A stretch of DNA of 59,691 bases from Fuerstiella sp. (lineage in GTDB: Bacteria > Planctomycetota > Planctomycetia > Planctomycetales > Planctomycetaceae). Shown piece after piece: positions 37,801 through 45,637 of this stretch. Numbering within the stretch: position 1 is the stretch's first letter; each line of letters starts with the position of its first letter. Location: positions 1 to 59,691 of the forward strand of contig JAQWLN010000276.1 in the NCBI GenBank assembly GCA_029247265.1. The letters run 5' to 3'. The notes beneath the pieces were generated by a model. It did no database searches. It was not told where the DNA came from and worked only from the letters and a program-made list of their open reading frames with translations. The position numbers and the translations under genes were made by a program.

Positions 37801-38433
37801 GCAGTTCAACTGAAAGGACCGGTTCTCCGGCGATGTTCTGACGGTGGCTAACAGTTCCAGTGTCACCGTATGCGGCCCTGCTCCCTTGAGCAACAGTCTG
37901 TAACGTCCCTTCGAAATGCCCTGCAGCAGAGTATTTTCGTCATCGCCCGACACTTTCCCGACGGCCGCCTCTCCTAAGTTCAACGGCACCACGGCCCAGC
38001 CTTCTTCCTGCAGGACGGTGACTTTGAATTCCGCCTGAATGCGGACAACGTCCTTTTCCACAGTGCCGCTGAAACGAGATTCCGTGATGATCGCATCGAG
38101 TGATGCTGCAGGATCCTCTGTTTGCTGCAGATAGTGGCGTAACAGCTGCACGTATTCTGCATATGGAATAACAGCCGAGGCTTTCTGGTTGTCAAAGACC
38201 TTCCGAAGCTCCTTGAACGGGACGTAGATCAACCGATCCCAGCTTTCGATGCTGTCGGCATCTTCTTGCGCGGCAGCAGGCACGGAATCATCTTCCTGAA
38301 CGTTTGCAACGCTGACGGGACTCAAAATGATCGTGGCGGCCGTCAGGAAGAACAGAAATCGTGGAAATTGACAGGGCATTGGGAAAACCACGTGTGGAAT
38401 CGAAAAACGAGTTAAGCGGGCTATTGTCGGCAT
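34885..38433 (-). CDS. Large exported beta-rich protein, single-module paralogue of the giant neighbour
   Basis: About 1182 residues, family unknown. A hydrophobic signal sequence (FPRFLFFLTAATIILSPV) is followed by an acidic stretch. The motif AVIPYAEYVQLLRHYL near residue 88 matches the LPRxEFxxLL motifs of both modules of the next gene. A long beta-rich region then has the same order of landmarks: DARIIDVVSGNGRIRAW, repeated LxVxxPxxxxIxxV strands, and a Trp/Pro segment VAIWTPKDVSLVG before the membrane part. Three membrane helices (PFLVAIISGALVFVGFIL and two more) lie near the C-terminus, followed by a short Pro-rich tail. The ATG at 38433 is chosen for its AAAGGGG site; 38379 and GTG 38511 are alternatives. 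It is the first gene of a two-gene coupled operon. Confidence 0.78.
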   Translation of the reverse strand: MPTIARLTRFSIPHVVFPMPCQFPRFLFFLTAATIILSPVSVANVQEDDSVPAAAQEDADSIESWDRLIYVPFKELRKVFDNQKASAVIPYAEYVQLLRHYLQQTEDPAASLDAIITESRFSGTVEKDVVRIQAEFKVTVLQEEGWAVVPLNLGEAAVGKVSGDDENTLLQGISKGRYRLLLKGAGPHTVTLELLATVRTSPENRSFQLNCPAVGISELTLTIPEPDQSIEVSPLQVLLPADGSNDKQTVVKASLGATENFRVSWNPEAGARPIMDLLSSVSNHTDVRVEAGLIQTTTTLDYEILRGELTEVSVKVPVDARIIDVVSGNGRIRAWKAESGDQRQLVRIELLTPVTDHFQVEIQTERVPDGDTFQLVGQDDNGKLQGIHADSVVRESGRVVVTSDASLTTIVTSHSGVKRIDVGSPEKGLTVQGRQAWEFSGTTGHLVLQTRPVEPRLLVDQNSRIVFGDDELRLTTRLTYTVERAGVFQLELTYPETLTIDDVRADGMSEFNVDKASGRLTLSLVQKRIGKIDVDISAHQTFDAAAEGVETDIPTIVPGGVERETGQVTLFAPQFLDVATVSAKLRGVFPAEAADPRAIGRAVRVSSWNYTQRPFSLAVRTSPRPAQLAASIATTASVDPDVIKISSMLQFEIRNAGIDTFRISVPESIVDDIRFRSLNAQHVIQQRDKAAEGIDGWVTWTLVLQDEVTGTVKLGADWEISVQELDDATQVQSLVLEPVRILPPYSAEQGDRRKVSLTQTRGELRLLRHESLSISAEGDGETIEHVDVRELELLPRDGYLAFRYFSQPATATIRVRRHEIHEVVSTVVSRAAVEIVTDKQRLANYRCRLRVTTSERQRLRIDVPTGADLQAPLLNSSRTTFEATEGVEAVPGWDPYFVNISRSGTSDEEFLLSFQFRCPISLSDSYPYEGRGSKQSFRVPLVGNADGGTVVQQTRVAIWTPKDVSLVGEPENWNITGRQTWSFWNPLTSPTTTHEAAALNTWVGEGSGAADFARQGNVSVYRALGRQNMVSVVWWNRPFLVAIISGALVFVGFILRRTTWENRITLTVTVCLGVAVWSLKDSSETLQFVSAGSLGLVAVAGIWLTGLFLGHSSGAASKSEPNRQDPPTETQPVGDNTPMPPTDSPPVVNPIALKTAPSIPPAAVIPSPDVAKWMNDLMGGKS

Positions 38434-38441
38434 GCCGTCGG

Positions 38442-38448
38442 CCCCTTT
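38442..38448 (-). promoter_or_regulatory. Ribosome binding site for the first giant-operon gene
   Basis: On the minus strand AAAGGGG lies eight bases before the ATG at 38433. It favours that start over the in-frame ATG at 38379, which has no purine-rich leader. Confidence 0.45.
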
Positions 38449-38511
38449 GGCAGGATGAAAATGTCTTGAATGAGTCTCACGGTCAACAATTCGTCTGCTC
38501 CGCGGCTTCAC

Positions 38512-39037
38512 AACACGTCATTAAGAGCATGTGACGCGTAGCTGTAAGGCTTTAAGCATGGGGCAAACGAGCCTTTCACTGCTGCCATGGGCAAAAGCGA
38601 CCTGAACCCAGTTTTACACCCCTAGCTTATGCCGCAACTAGCCGTTAGTGCCGTATTTTGAGCAATCTATCCATGTTATTCTGCCCCCCAAACCCTACCA
38701 TCTGCGCCGATTTTACAAATTCCCCGAATCTTTCGATTTCGCACGTTCGACCGTCAAGGTCCCAGAAACAAAAGTGACAGGGGTGTCAGCAGTCAGTGAC
38801 GGAAATTCGTTCAACGAAATCTTCCGCGTCGTCGGACAATACGAGTTGCCGTTTCGTATTCGGAGGGCTTGTGGAACGGAAATTTGATGGTCAGGCACCC
38901 TTGCCGGACTCGGATTGTTCGGTTCGATCGCTGACCTGCTTAGGTTCGTAAGTTATTCTTCTGCGACCGAATTCGGGTACACTGACGGGAATCAGACACT
39001 TGGTTCGTGTGGAGTTCGTGTCAGGGATGAGTTAACC
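38512..39037. other. Divergent intergenic region
   Basis: About 525 bases between the giant-protein operon (minus) and larE (plus). It must hold promoters for both directions. I see no clear -35/-10 pair, riboswitch or hairpin. A plus-strand frame is open from 38915 into larE, but its codons look non-coding. Confidence 0.5.
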
Positions 39038-39910
39038 ATGACGATTATGGCGGCCAATTCGAACACATCAGACGAAACGGTAACGCTGGCCCGGAACCTG
39101 GTGGACCATGTCCGCACATATGGGCCTATTGCCGTAGCATTTTCCGGAGGAGTCGACAGCGCTGTTGTTGCGAAGGCAGCGGTTGTGGCACTCGGTGACA
39201 AAGCTGTCGCCTTGACAGCAGTCAGTCACAGTCTGGCAACTTCGGAGTTGCAAATCGCTCGCAGTGAGGCGACATTGATTGGCATACGGCATGTTGAGGT
39301 GGAGACTCACGAATTCGAGCGGCCGGAATACAGAGCTAACGCAGGGAATCGCTGCTTTTTCTGCAAGGATACACTGTACCGAGTGACCGCCTCTAAGTTT
39401 TCGGAACTTGGAGTTTGCGGGATCGTGAACGGAGCCAATACCGATGACCTCGGTGATCACCGGCCGGGAATGACAGCTGCACGGGAGCATCACGTACGCA
39501 GCCCCCTGATCGAAGTTGGGCTTAACAAATCGCAGGTGCGACAGTTGGCTCGGTTCTGGAATCTGTCGGTCGCCGAAAAACCAGCATCACCATGTCTGAG
39601 CAGTCGGATTGCATATGGTGTTGAAGTCACGGAAGAACGAGTTCGTCGAGTCAAATTGGCCGAGGCGTTTCTAAAAGAGTTTACCGGCCTTAAGGAACTC
39701 CGCGTGCGGCACGAGGCTGACGAACTGGCACGAATCGAAGTGCCAGTGGAGTCCGTTTCGCGGCTTGCTGCGGACGATCTGCGGCAGGCTGTCTCGACAC
39801 GCTTGAAGGAGTTTGGGTTTCGTCGAGTGACACTGGATCTGGACGGATTCCGATCCGGCAGTCTGAATGACGTGCTGCCGATGGTGCAGCTCGGAGGCGC
39901 GGCCGGATAG
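39038..39910 (+). CDS. larE: ATP-dependent sacrificial sulfur transferase LarE
   Basis: LarE adenylates pyridinium biscarboxylate mononucleotide and donates sulfur from its own cysteine in building the nickel-pincer cofactor of lactate racemase-type enzymes. The PP-loop SGGVDS (36-41), NRCFFCKDTLY (C106 and C109), GANTDDLGDHRPG and KPASPCLSSRIAYG are present. C186 in that last motif corresponds to the sacrificial cysteine (C176 of the Lactobacillus enzyme). The ATG at 39038 gives the usual length of 290 residues; the frame is open upstream to 38915. No larA, larB or larC genes are in the window, so partners must lie elsewhere. Confidence 0.92.
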   Translation: MTIMAANSNTSDETVTLARNLVDHVRTYGPIAVAFSGGVDSAVVAKAAVVALGDKAVALTAVSHSLATSELQIARSEATLIGIRHVEVETHEFERPEYRANAGNRCFFCKDTLYRVTASKFSELGVCGIVNGANTDDLGDHRPGMTAAREHHVRSPLIEVGLNKSQVRQLARFWNLSVAEKPASPCLSSRIAYGVEVTEERVRRVKLAEAFLKEFTGLKELRVRHEADELARIEVPVESVSRLAADDLRQAVSTRLKEFGFRRVTLDLDGFRSGSLNDVLPMVQLGGAAG

Positions 39911-40190
39911 CTTCGAGCACGCGTAGGAGACCAGTTGTCGTTATCTGTTAATTTGAGTGACAGGCACGACCTGCATCAGCATTTTCCCTATTCATCGATC
40001 TGAGACTAATGGCTCGTGGCGCCCCAAATCGCTTAGCCGACACAGTGCGATACGTCTCTTTTTTGCGCGGCAGCACCGTTTTTTCGGACTTCCTGAACAG
40101 CAGATACCTGCGCAACGCCGAAGTTTTCTTATGGGCTTCTGCAATGTCGAAGGCTGTCGAGGGACTCTGGTGCTATCGTTGTTCACCATC

Positions 40191-40895
40191 ATGCGGCGCA
40201 ACCCACGCCTGACAGGGCTGCAACCAGGACAGGTGGCGTTCACCTTTGACGACGGTCCCAACCTTGAAGCCAACGTCACGCCAAATCTGCTTGACGTTCT
40301 GCATCAGCACTCCGTAAAAGCCGGTTTCTGTATCGTGGGCCGGCAGATCGTTCGGCATCCGGACATTGTCCGTCGCATGAGCAATTCCGGACATCTGCTG
40401 ATCAACCACACGCACAGTCACGAGCATCCGATTCGCCAGAACTTTGCCACGTTGCTGGATGAGATCCAGGCGTGCGACCGAGAAATAGGTGCAGCACTTG
40501 GCGTGAGAGATTATCGTTCTGAGTATTTTCGTGCACCGTTTGGCATTGTCACGATGGCTGTTCGACGAGCGGCCCGGCACCATGGCCTGAAGCATGTTCT
40601 GCTGTCACACTACGGCTGGGATACTCGAGTCGGACCCCACAACTGCGGTAGCGTGGTCGATCTGCTGATTGCCAACGCGAAGAAGCATGACGGCGGTATG
40701 TTCGTCTTCCACGATGGCAGTCTGTGTCCACCGAAAATTCATGAAGAGAACTGGAACCGTTCGACAGAAAACCGCAGTTGGGTTCCGGAAGCGATTCATC
40801 GAGTAGTCCGTGAACTTAAACAACACGGACTGGAGTTCGTTCCTCCAGGCACAGTCAGTACAGTGCGTAGCACCCGTCCGGCCGCAGCGGCCTGA
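40191..40895 (+). CDS. Polysaccharide deacetylase (NodB homology domain)
   Basis: A carbohydrate esterase family 4-type deacetylase that removes acetyl groups from N-acetylated sugars in polysaccharides or peptidoglycan. The metal-binding Asp pair is in VAFTFDDGPN. The His-xxx-His pair is in INHTHSHEHP. The catalytic Arg/Pro motif is YFRAPFG, and FHDG closes the domain. No signal peptide is seen from the ATG at 40191, which begins 15 residues before the first motif. An earlier in-frame ATG at 40131 adds about 20 unconvincing residues. The His-rich second motif is slightly unusual. The substrate is unknown. Confidence 0.85.
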   Translation: MRRNPRLTGLQPGQVAFTFDDGPNLEANVTPNLLDVLHQHSVKAGFCIVGRQIVRHPDIVRRMSNSGHLLINHTHSHEHPIRQNFATLLDEIQACDREIGAALGVRDYRSEYFRAPFGIVTMAVRRAARHHGLKHVLLSHYGWDTRVGPHNCGSVVDLLIANAKKHDGGMFVFHDGSLCPPKIHEENWNRSTENRSWVPEAIHRVVRELKQHGLEFVPPGTVSTVRSTRPAAAA

Positions 40896-41014
40896 GGCGA
40901 CACCGCTAAGCCACGTGGCGCACCTGCTGCAGGCGGGCTTGAAAGCAGAACTGCGTCATTGCCCGTGATCATTTAACCGGCCCGCTGTGAAAAGAGCAAC
41001 TCTGCGGCGGCTGC

Positions 41015-42256
41015 CTACGCGATTCCCGGTACGGCATACTCTCTCGCGAATTCCGCGATCGCACCGCGAATCCGATTCAATTCGGTATCGTCGTCGGTAT
41101 GTTGCAGCACTTCCAGAATCCATGCGCCGACGCGTTTCATTTCGTCAGTCTTCATGCCACGCGTTGTCAGTGCGGCGGTGCCAATGCGGATGCCGCTTGG
41201 ATCCATCGGCTTGCGTTTGTCGAATGGAATCATATTCTTGTTGACAGTGATGCCGGCCTTGTCCAGAGCCACTTCGGCAATGCTGCCGGACAGATCGGCG
41301 GCCGTTACGTCACACAACATCAGATGATTATCTGTGCCTCCGGAAGCCAGCCGCAGTCCACCCGTCACAAGCACATCGGCCAGCGTTTTCGCATTGTCGA
41401 CCACCTGCTGAGCGTACTGCTTGAAGTCAGGCCGCAGGGCCTCTCCAAAACACACGGCTTTCGCAGCGACGATGTGCATTAATGGTCCACCCTGCATGCC
41501 CGGAAAAACACTGCGATCGAGGTCCTTTGCCGAATCTTTGCGGCACAGGACCAGCCCTGATCGCGGTCCCCGCAGCGTTTTGTGAGTTGTTGTTGTCACA
41601 AAATCTGCCACCGGCACGGGGCTGTTGTGAATGCCGCCGGCAACAAGTCCGGCATAGTGAGCCATGTCGACCATCAGCACGGCACCGTGTTCTCTGGCGA
41701 TGTCGGCAAACTTTGCGTGATCAATTTCGCGAGGATAGGCGCTGGCCCCGGCAATGATCATCTTCGGCTTGTGCTCCTTTGCCAGCGCCGCCACCTGGTC
41801 AAAATCGATCAGGTTGTTGTCTTCACGAACGCCATAGTGGGCCGTGTTATATAACTTGCCACTGAAGTTCAGCCGCATGCCGTGCGTCAGGTGGCCGCCG
41901 TGAGCGAGGTCCATGGCCAGAACAGTGTCGCCCGGTTTCATGACTGTCAGATACACAGCCATATTGGCCTGTGACCCGGCGTGTGGCTGCACATTGGCGT
42001 GTTCTGCTCCGAACAACTCGCAAGCACGACTCCGGGCAATGTCTTCGACAGTGTCCACGTGCTCACAACCGCCGTAGTAACGCCGCCCCGGATAACCTTC
42101 GGCATACTTGTTGGTCAGCACAGTGCCAGCGGCTTCCATGACGGTTTCACTGGTGTAGTTTTCGGAAGCAATCAGTTCCAGACCATCGACCTGTCGAGTA
42201 CGTTCTTCGCAAATCGCATTCCAGACAGCGGGGTCAGTGGCTTTAATCGTGGACAT
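41015..42256 (-). CDS. glyA: Serine hydroxymethyltransferase
   Basis: A PLP enzyme converting serine and tetrahydrofolate to glycine and methylene-tetrahydrofolate, the main source of one-carbon units. Visible motifs are [46 protein letters not shown], the PLP lysine in [12 protein letters not shown] and [11 protein letters not shown]. The ATG at 42256 (MSTIKATD) is preferred over a TTG at 42283. The length of 413 residues is normal. It points away from the BRCT-MerR-TPR gene and stands alone. No glycine riboswitch is evident upstream. Confidence 0.97.
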   Translation of the reverse strand: MSTIKATDPAVWNAICEERTRQVDGLELIASENYTSETVMEAAGTVLTNKYAEGYPGRRYYGGCEHVDTVEDIARSRACELFGAEHANVQPHAGSQANMAVYLTVMKPGDTVLAMDLAHGGHLTHGMRLNFSGKLYNTAHYGVREDNNLIDFDQVAALAKEHKPKMIIAGASAYPREIDHAKFADIAREHGAVLMVDMAHYAGLVAGGIHNSPVPVADFVTTTTHKTLRGPRSGLVLCRKDSAKDLDRSVFPGMQGGPLMHIVAAKAVCFGEALRPDFKQYAQQVVDNAKTLADVLVTGGLRLASGGTDNHLMLCDVTAADLSGSIAEVALDKAGITVNKNMIPFDKRKPMDPSGIRIGTAALTTRGMKTDEMKRVGAWILEVLQHTDDDTELNRIRGAIAEFAREYAVPGIA

Positions 42257-42629
42257 TTTGTCGTCTGTCAAAATCAGGGGCAATGGCTGGCGATACTGTG
42301 GCGACGTTGAAAACTGGCAGATGAAGGCGCTGCAGCAGCGTCCGAATCAAAATGACATCGCGGCGCCTGTGGCCAGCGGTTTTCAACTGTCGACGGCACA
42401 AAAGGCCCGATTCGGACCAATTTCCAGACTTATATCAGTAGACGCGTCGATTGCTACCCATCGTCCAAATTTGACGGTATGTTCGCCGAAATCAGATTCG
42501 TTACCAGGAATCCCGGACTACGAAATTCGAATTCAGCAAGGCCAGTTTAACGACCAGCGAAAGCGGTGCATTTAATTCTGAGCGTCAGCTCAAACCGGCC
42601 TGCGAGCCGTCCCGCATCAAAAGGAATGA
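42257..42629. other. Divergent intergenic region of glyA and the BRCT-MerR-TPR gene
   Basis: About 370 bases that must contain two promoters. No riboswitch fold, terminator or repeat is visible. An AAGGA at 42621-42625 serves the plus-strand gene. Confidence 0.5.
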
Positions 42630-44054
42630 ATGAGGACGATGTCTGATCAAGGATCTTCCGAACGCGAGCAGCCTTCACTCAGCAGCTCACTGCCGTTGTC
42701 AGGCGAGTGCGTTACATTTACCGGCACTCTGGCATCCATGGTGCACCGCGAAGCCGGTGACCTGGTGGAATTGAACGGAGGTCGAGCTGTTCAGTCGATG
42801 TCCGGAAGCGTGTCGATGCTGGTTGTTGGCGAAGAAGGCTGGCCGTTGGAAGAAGACGGGGCCGCTTCACAAAAACTCACTCACGCGACGCAGCTGACCG
42901 CCGACGGCGCCGACATCCGAATTGTTGCGGAATCAGACTGGCTGCACCTGATCAATCTTATCGAACGTCGCGATGAAATTCACCGATCGTACACACCCGC
43001 AATGCTGCAAACGCTGTTGGGTGTGCCCGGAAACGTGATTCGTCGTTGGGCTCGGATACAGTTAATTCGTCCGGTTCGTGTGGTCGGCCGTTGTCCATAC
43101 TTTGACTATCGTGAGGTCGCCAGTGCGCAGCGTCTGGCACGTTTACTTGATGAGGGCGTGACACCCGAACGTCTCGAAAACAGCCTTTCGGAATTGAGCC
43201 GGACACTGGCCGGAACAGATCGTTCGCTGGCCCAGCTGACATTGCTGGTTCAGGACGAAAAAGTTCTGATGCGAGATGCACACGGCGTGTTGATTCCTCG
43301 AACCGGCCAACGGTTGCTGGATTTTGACACGACGCCGGATCTGTCCCTTCACTGCGGTGACGACGATGTGTCTCCGACCGAGCGGGAAGCGGCAGACGAT
43401 GGGCGGGAGGCGGGACCTGCCCCGTCTTCTGACGATGATCAGCTGGCAACGCTGTCGCTCGCCGAAGCACGCCTGCGGCTGGACGATCGCAGCATGAGCG
43501 AATGGACGGCCGACGAGTGGTTCAGTGAAGGTTGCCGACTTTCCGAAGAAGCCGCCTTTGATTCGGCCGTGAATGCATTCCGAAACTGCCTGAGTTTACT
43601 GGCGTCCGAACACGCCCTGCTGCGAGATTCTCAGTTGTTCTCCGCTGAAGAATCGGGGCCTGCGTGTCCCGATCCGGCCGATGTGAATTTTCACATGGCT
43701 GACGCACTCTATCGTTCCGGAAAGACAGAAGCCGCGATTGAACGTTATCACTGCGCCACTGAATTCGCGCCGGACTTTATCGAAGCCTGGACTCAGCTTG
43801 GCTGTCTGCAAACGGCCCGACAGAACTGGCAGCTGGCCGAGGAGGCGCTGATCACTGCGATCTCCATTCATGACGGCAACCCTGATGCGCTGTTGCATTA
43901 CGCACAACTTCTGGACCAGATGAAGCGGAACGACGATGCCGTGGTCTATTGGGAGAAATATCTGCATCATGATTCTCGAGGTCCATGGGCCGATCACGCG
44001 CGAGGGCGACTGGAAGAGGCCGCTCAAACGGCCTCCGGCGCCGTCGAACGGTAG
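42630..44054 (+). CDS. BRCT - MerR-type HTH - TPR fusion protein
   Basis: Three domains are visible in 474 residues. Residues 23-108 form a BRCT domain like that of bacterial DNA ligase: ECVTFTGTLASM, LVELNGGRAVQSMS, SMLVVGEEGW, and RIVAESDWLHLI. Residues 120-195 form a MerR-type winged helix: YTPAMLQTLLGVPGNVIRRW and then YFDYREVASAQRLARLLDEG. After an acidic linker, residues 295-465 form TPR repeats: NFHMADALYRSGKTEAAIER, EAWTQLGCLQTARQNWQLAE and LLHYAQLLDQMKRNDDAVVY. The combination suggests a DNA-bound adaptor that senses or recruits partners, perhaps in DNA damage or transcription; this is inference. An AAGGA lies close upstream of the ATG. The next gene begins 167 bases later. Confidence 0.82.
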   Translation: MRTMSDQGSSEREQPSLSSSLPLSGECVTFTGTLASMVHREAGDLVELNGGRAVQSMSGSVSMLVVGEEGWPLEEDGAASQKLTHATQLTADGADIRIVAESDWLHLINLIERRDEIHRSYTPAMLQTLLGVPGNVIRRWARIQLIRPVRVVGRCPYFDYREVASAQRLARLLDEGVTPERLENSLSELSRTLAGTDRSLAQLTLLVQDEKVLMRDAHGVLIPRTGQRLLDFDTTPDLSLHCGDDDVSPTEREAADDGREAGPAPSSDDDQLATLSLAEARLRLDDRSMSEWTADEWFSEGCRLSEEAAFDSAVNAFRNCLSLLASEHALLRDSQLFSAEESGPACPDPADVNFHMADALYRSGKTEAAIERYHCATEFAPDFIEAWTQLGCLQTARQNWQLAEEALITAISIHDGNPDALLHYAQLLDQMKRNDDAVVYWEKYLHHDSRGPWADHARGRLEEAAQTASGAVER

Positions 44055-44221
44055 TTGACAGGTCCTGCGATCCTGTTGTGCTTGGCGCATTTCCCTGCAG
44101 CGTCCGGTCAGCTGTTCTGAGAGTTTTGGCGGTTGGATTTGGTCTGGCTGTGTTGGGGCAGTTTCGAGTACGGTTTGACGCACTTTCTCCAGGTCTCCGG
44201 AACCACCGCATCTGCCTGCGC

Positions 44222-44911
44222 ATGGCCACGTCGCTGCATCAACAACTGAAACTGCACTATGTCGCAGATAAAGGCCGACACGAAGTCGAGGTCGATGGTT
44301 TTCGCATTGATGCTGTTGACCAACAGGGGCGATTGATTGAGGTTCAATGTGCCTCACTGCCGGCGATTCGTGACAAGATCCGCAAGCTGACGGAGCGGCA
44401 TCAGGTGGTCGTTGTTAAGCCGCTGGCGGCGAAGAAGAAACTGCTGAAGAAAGCTCGGCGAAACGGCAGGGTCCAGAGCCGTCGATATAGTCCCGCTCAT
44501 GAGACCCTCGCGGATGTGTTTCTGGAACTGGTGCATTTTACTCAGGCGTTTCCGCATCCCAATCTGCAGCTGGACGTCCTTCTGACGGAACAGGAAGAGA
44601 TTCGTGTACCGCCACGGAAGCGTACGTGGCGGAGGAAGTTCAGCGTCCAGGACCGCACGCTTGTCAGCGTTATCGAAACACATTCGTTCAGGACACCCGA
44701 GGCGCTTTGGGAGAGCCTGGGACTAATGCTGCCTGATGCGTTCACAACGGCGCAGATGTCGGAACAGGGAGATATGCCACGTTGGCTGGCACAGAAAGCG
44801 GCCTACTGTTTCAGAAAGATGGGATTTATCGAGGCCCGCGGTAAGCAGGGCAACACCATCGAATACCGTCTGACGGACGCGGCCCGGAAAACTCGACGCA
44901 AGGCGGCGTAA
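44222..44911 (+). CDS. Hypothetical protein, possible PD-(D/E)XK-like fold with winged-helix tail
   Basis: A 229-residue basic protein. The N-terminal part reads GRHEVEVDGFRIDAV and then RLIEVQCASLPAIRDKI. This gives an E21...D30...E40-x-Q42 pattern over alternating strands that resembles the acidic core of restriction-endonuclease-like folds. The middle is Lys/Arg rich (KKKLLKKARRNGRVQSRR). Residues 155-218 look like a winged helix (TPEALWESLGLMLP, AAYCFRKMGFIEARG, TIEYRLTDAAR). DNA binding or cleavage is a plausible guess, not established. The ATG at 44222 is used because the frame upstream overlaps the preceding gene. It is probably co-oriented with the BRCT-MerR-TPR gene. Confidence 0.6.
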   Translation: MATSLHQQLKLHYVADKGRHEVEVDGFRIDAVDQQGRLIEVQCASLPAIRDKIRKLTERHQVVVVKPLAAKKKLLKKARRNGRVQSRRYSPAHETLADVFLELVHFTQAFPHPNLQLDVLLTEQEEIRVPPRKRTWRRKFSVQDRTLVSVIETHSFRTPEALWESLGLMLPDAFTTAQMSEQGDMPRWLAQKAAYCFRKMGFIEARGKQGNTIEYRLTDAARKTRRKAA

Positions 44912-44920
44912 GCGAATGAC

Positions 44921-44944
44921 GTGTGCGGACACCCCGTCGCACAC
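44921..44944 (+). terminator. Hairpin after the hypothetical gene
   Basis: GTGTGCG and CGCACAC form a perfect seven-base stem around a ten-base loop, ten bases after the stop. There is no U-tract, so it may be an RNA stabiliser or a weak terminator. Confidence 0.3.
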
Positions 44945-45106
44945 CAGTTCCCCCCTGAAGATCGAGATTGAAAAATTGAAGGTGGCAGTAGTGTTTCCTT
45001 CATCTTTTCGGAAGGTTTTGTGGTTTCGCTCACTTTCTGCAGTTTGAGCACATTCATAGAATGTGCAGGGATATCTTAACTCTCCGTTTGAACAGGAAGG
45101 GCGCGA

Positions 45107-45637
45107 ATGATGCTCGCCAGAAGTGTACTCGCATTTACTGCGATTGGATTCGCGACAACCGTCGTTGCCGACGAGCCTGCGATCGTAAAGACCGGAAAGC
45201 CTGCACCTGACTTCACTGTGACCGGCATTGACGGCAAGACATTCAAACTGTCAGACAGGCTGAAGGCGGGCGACAGAAACATCGCTCTGATGTTCAGTCG
45301 TGCGAACTGGTGCCCCCACTGCATGAGGCAGCTGGTTCAGCTGCAAAAGCAGTCCGACGACTTCAAGGCGTTGAACACCGAGATAATTTTTGTGTTCCGT
45401 GAAGAATAGGACGGCGTCGACGGATTGAAGAAGATCAGGGACAAGACGAAGACCGGATTTACACTGACTTTTGACTTGGATAAGAAATCGACGAAAGCGT
45501 ACAGCACAAAGAGAATGACGTTCGACAACTTTGTGATTGATCGCAAGGGCAACGTGCAGTCCGTCATCGATGGCACGCTCAGAGACCGAGCCACGGCCGA
45601 CGAGCTGCTGAAAGTCCTGCGGAAACTGGAAGGCTGA
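45107..45637 (+). pseudogene. Exported thioredoxin/peroxiredoxin-like protein interrupted by in-frame TAG
   Basis: The two halves lie in the same frame, separated only by TAG at 45407-45409 (codon 101). The first half has a signal peptide (MLARSVLAFTAIGFATTVVA), the AhpC/TSA-type start GKPAPDFTVTGIDGKTFKLSD and the active site NWCPHC (C69, C72). The second half continues the fold: GLKKIRDKTKTGFTLTFDLD, RMTFDNFVIDRKGNVQSVID and the final helix ADELLKVLRKLEG. The intact length would be 176 residues, which is normal for the family. The junction FREE-stop-DGVDGLKK fits a Gln codon CAG changed to TAG. Without read-through only the first 100 residues are made and the fold would fail. A sequencing error or suppression cannot be excluded. 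Confidence 0.75.

Noticed and set aside
26804-38433. Numerous plus-strand frames opposite the giant genes
   Set aside because: They lie antisense to long continuous coding frames with signal peptides and membrane segments. None has a domain or consistent start signal.
42257-42629. Glycine riboswitch upstream of glyA
   Set aside because: No glycine aptamer-like conserved core or tandem fold could be seen in the divergent region.
43985-44221. N-terminal extension of the nuclease-like hypothetical gene
   Set aside because: It overlaps the coding 3' end of the BRCT-MerR-TPR gene, and its residues are Arg/Val-rich read-through.
45407-45409. Selenocysteine or a genome-wide amber recoding as explanation of the stop
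   Set aside because: Selenocysteine uses TGA, not TAG. TAG ends several intact genes in the same window, so it is an ordinary stop here.
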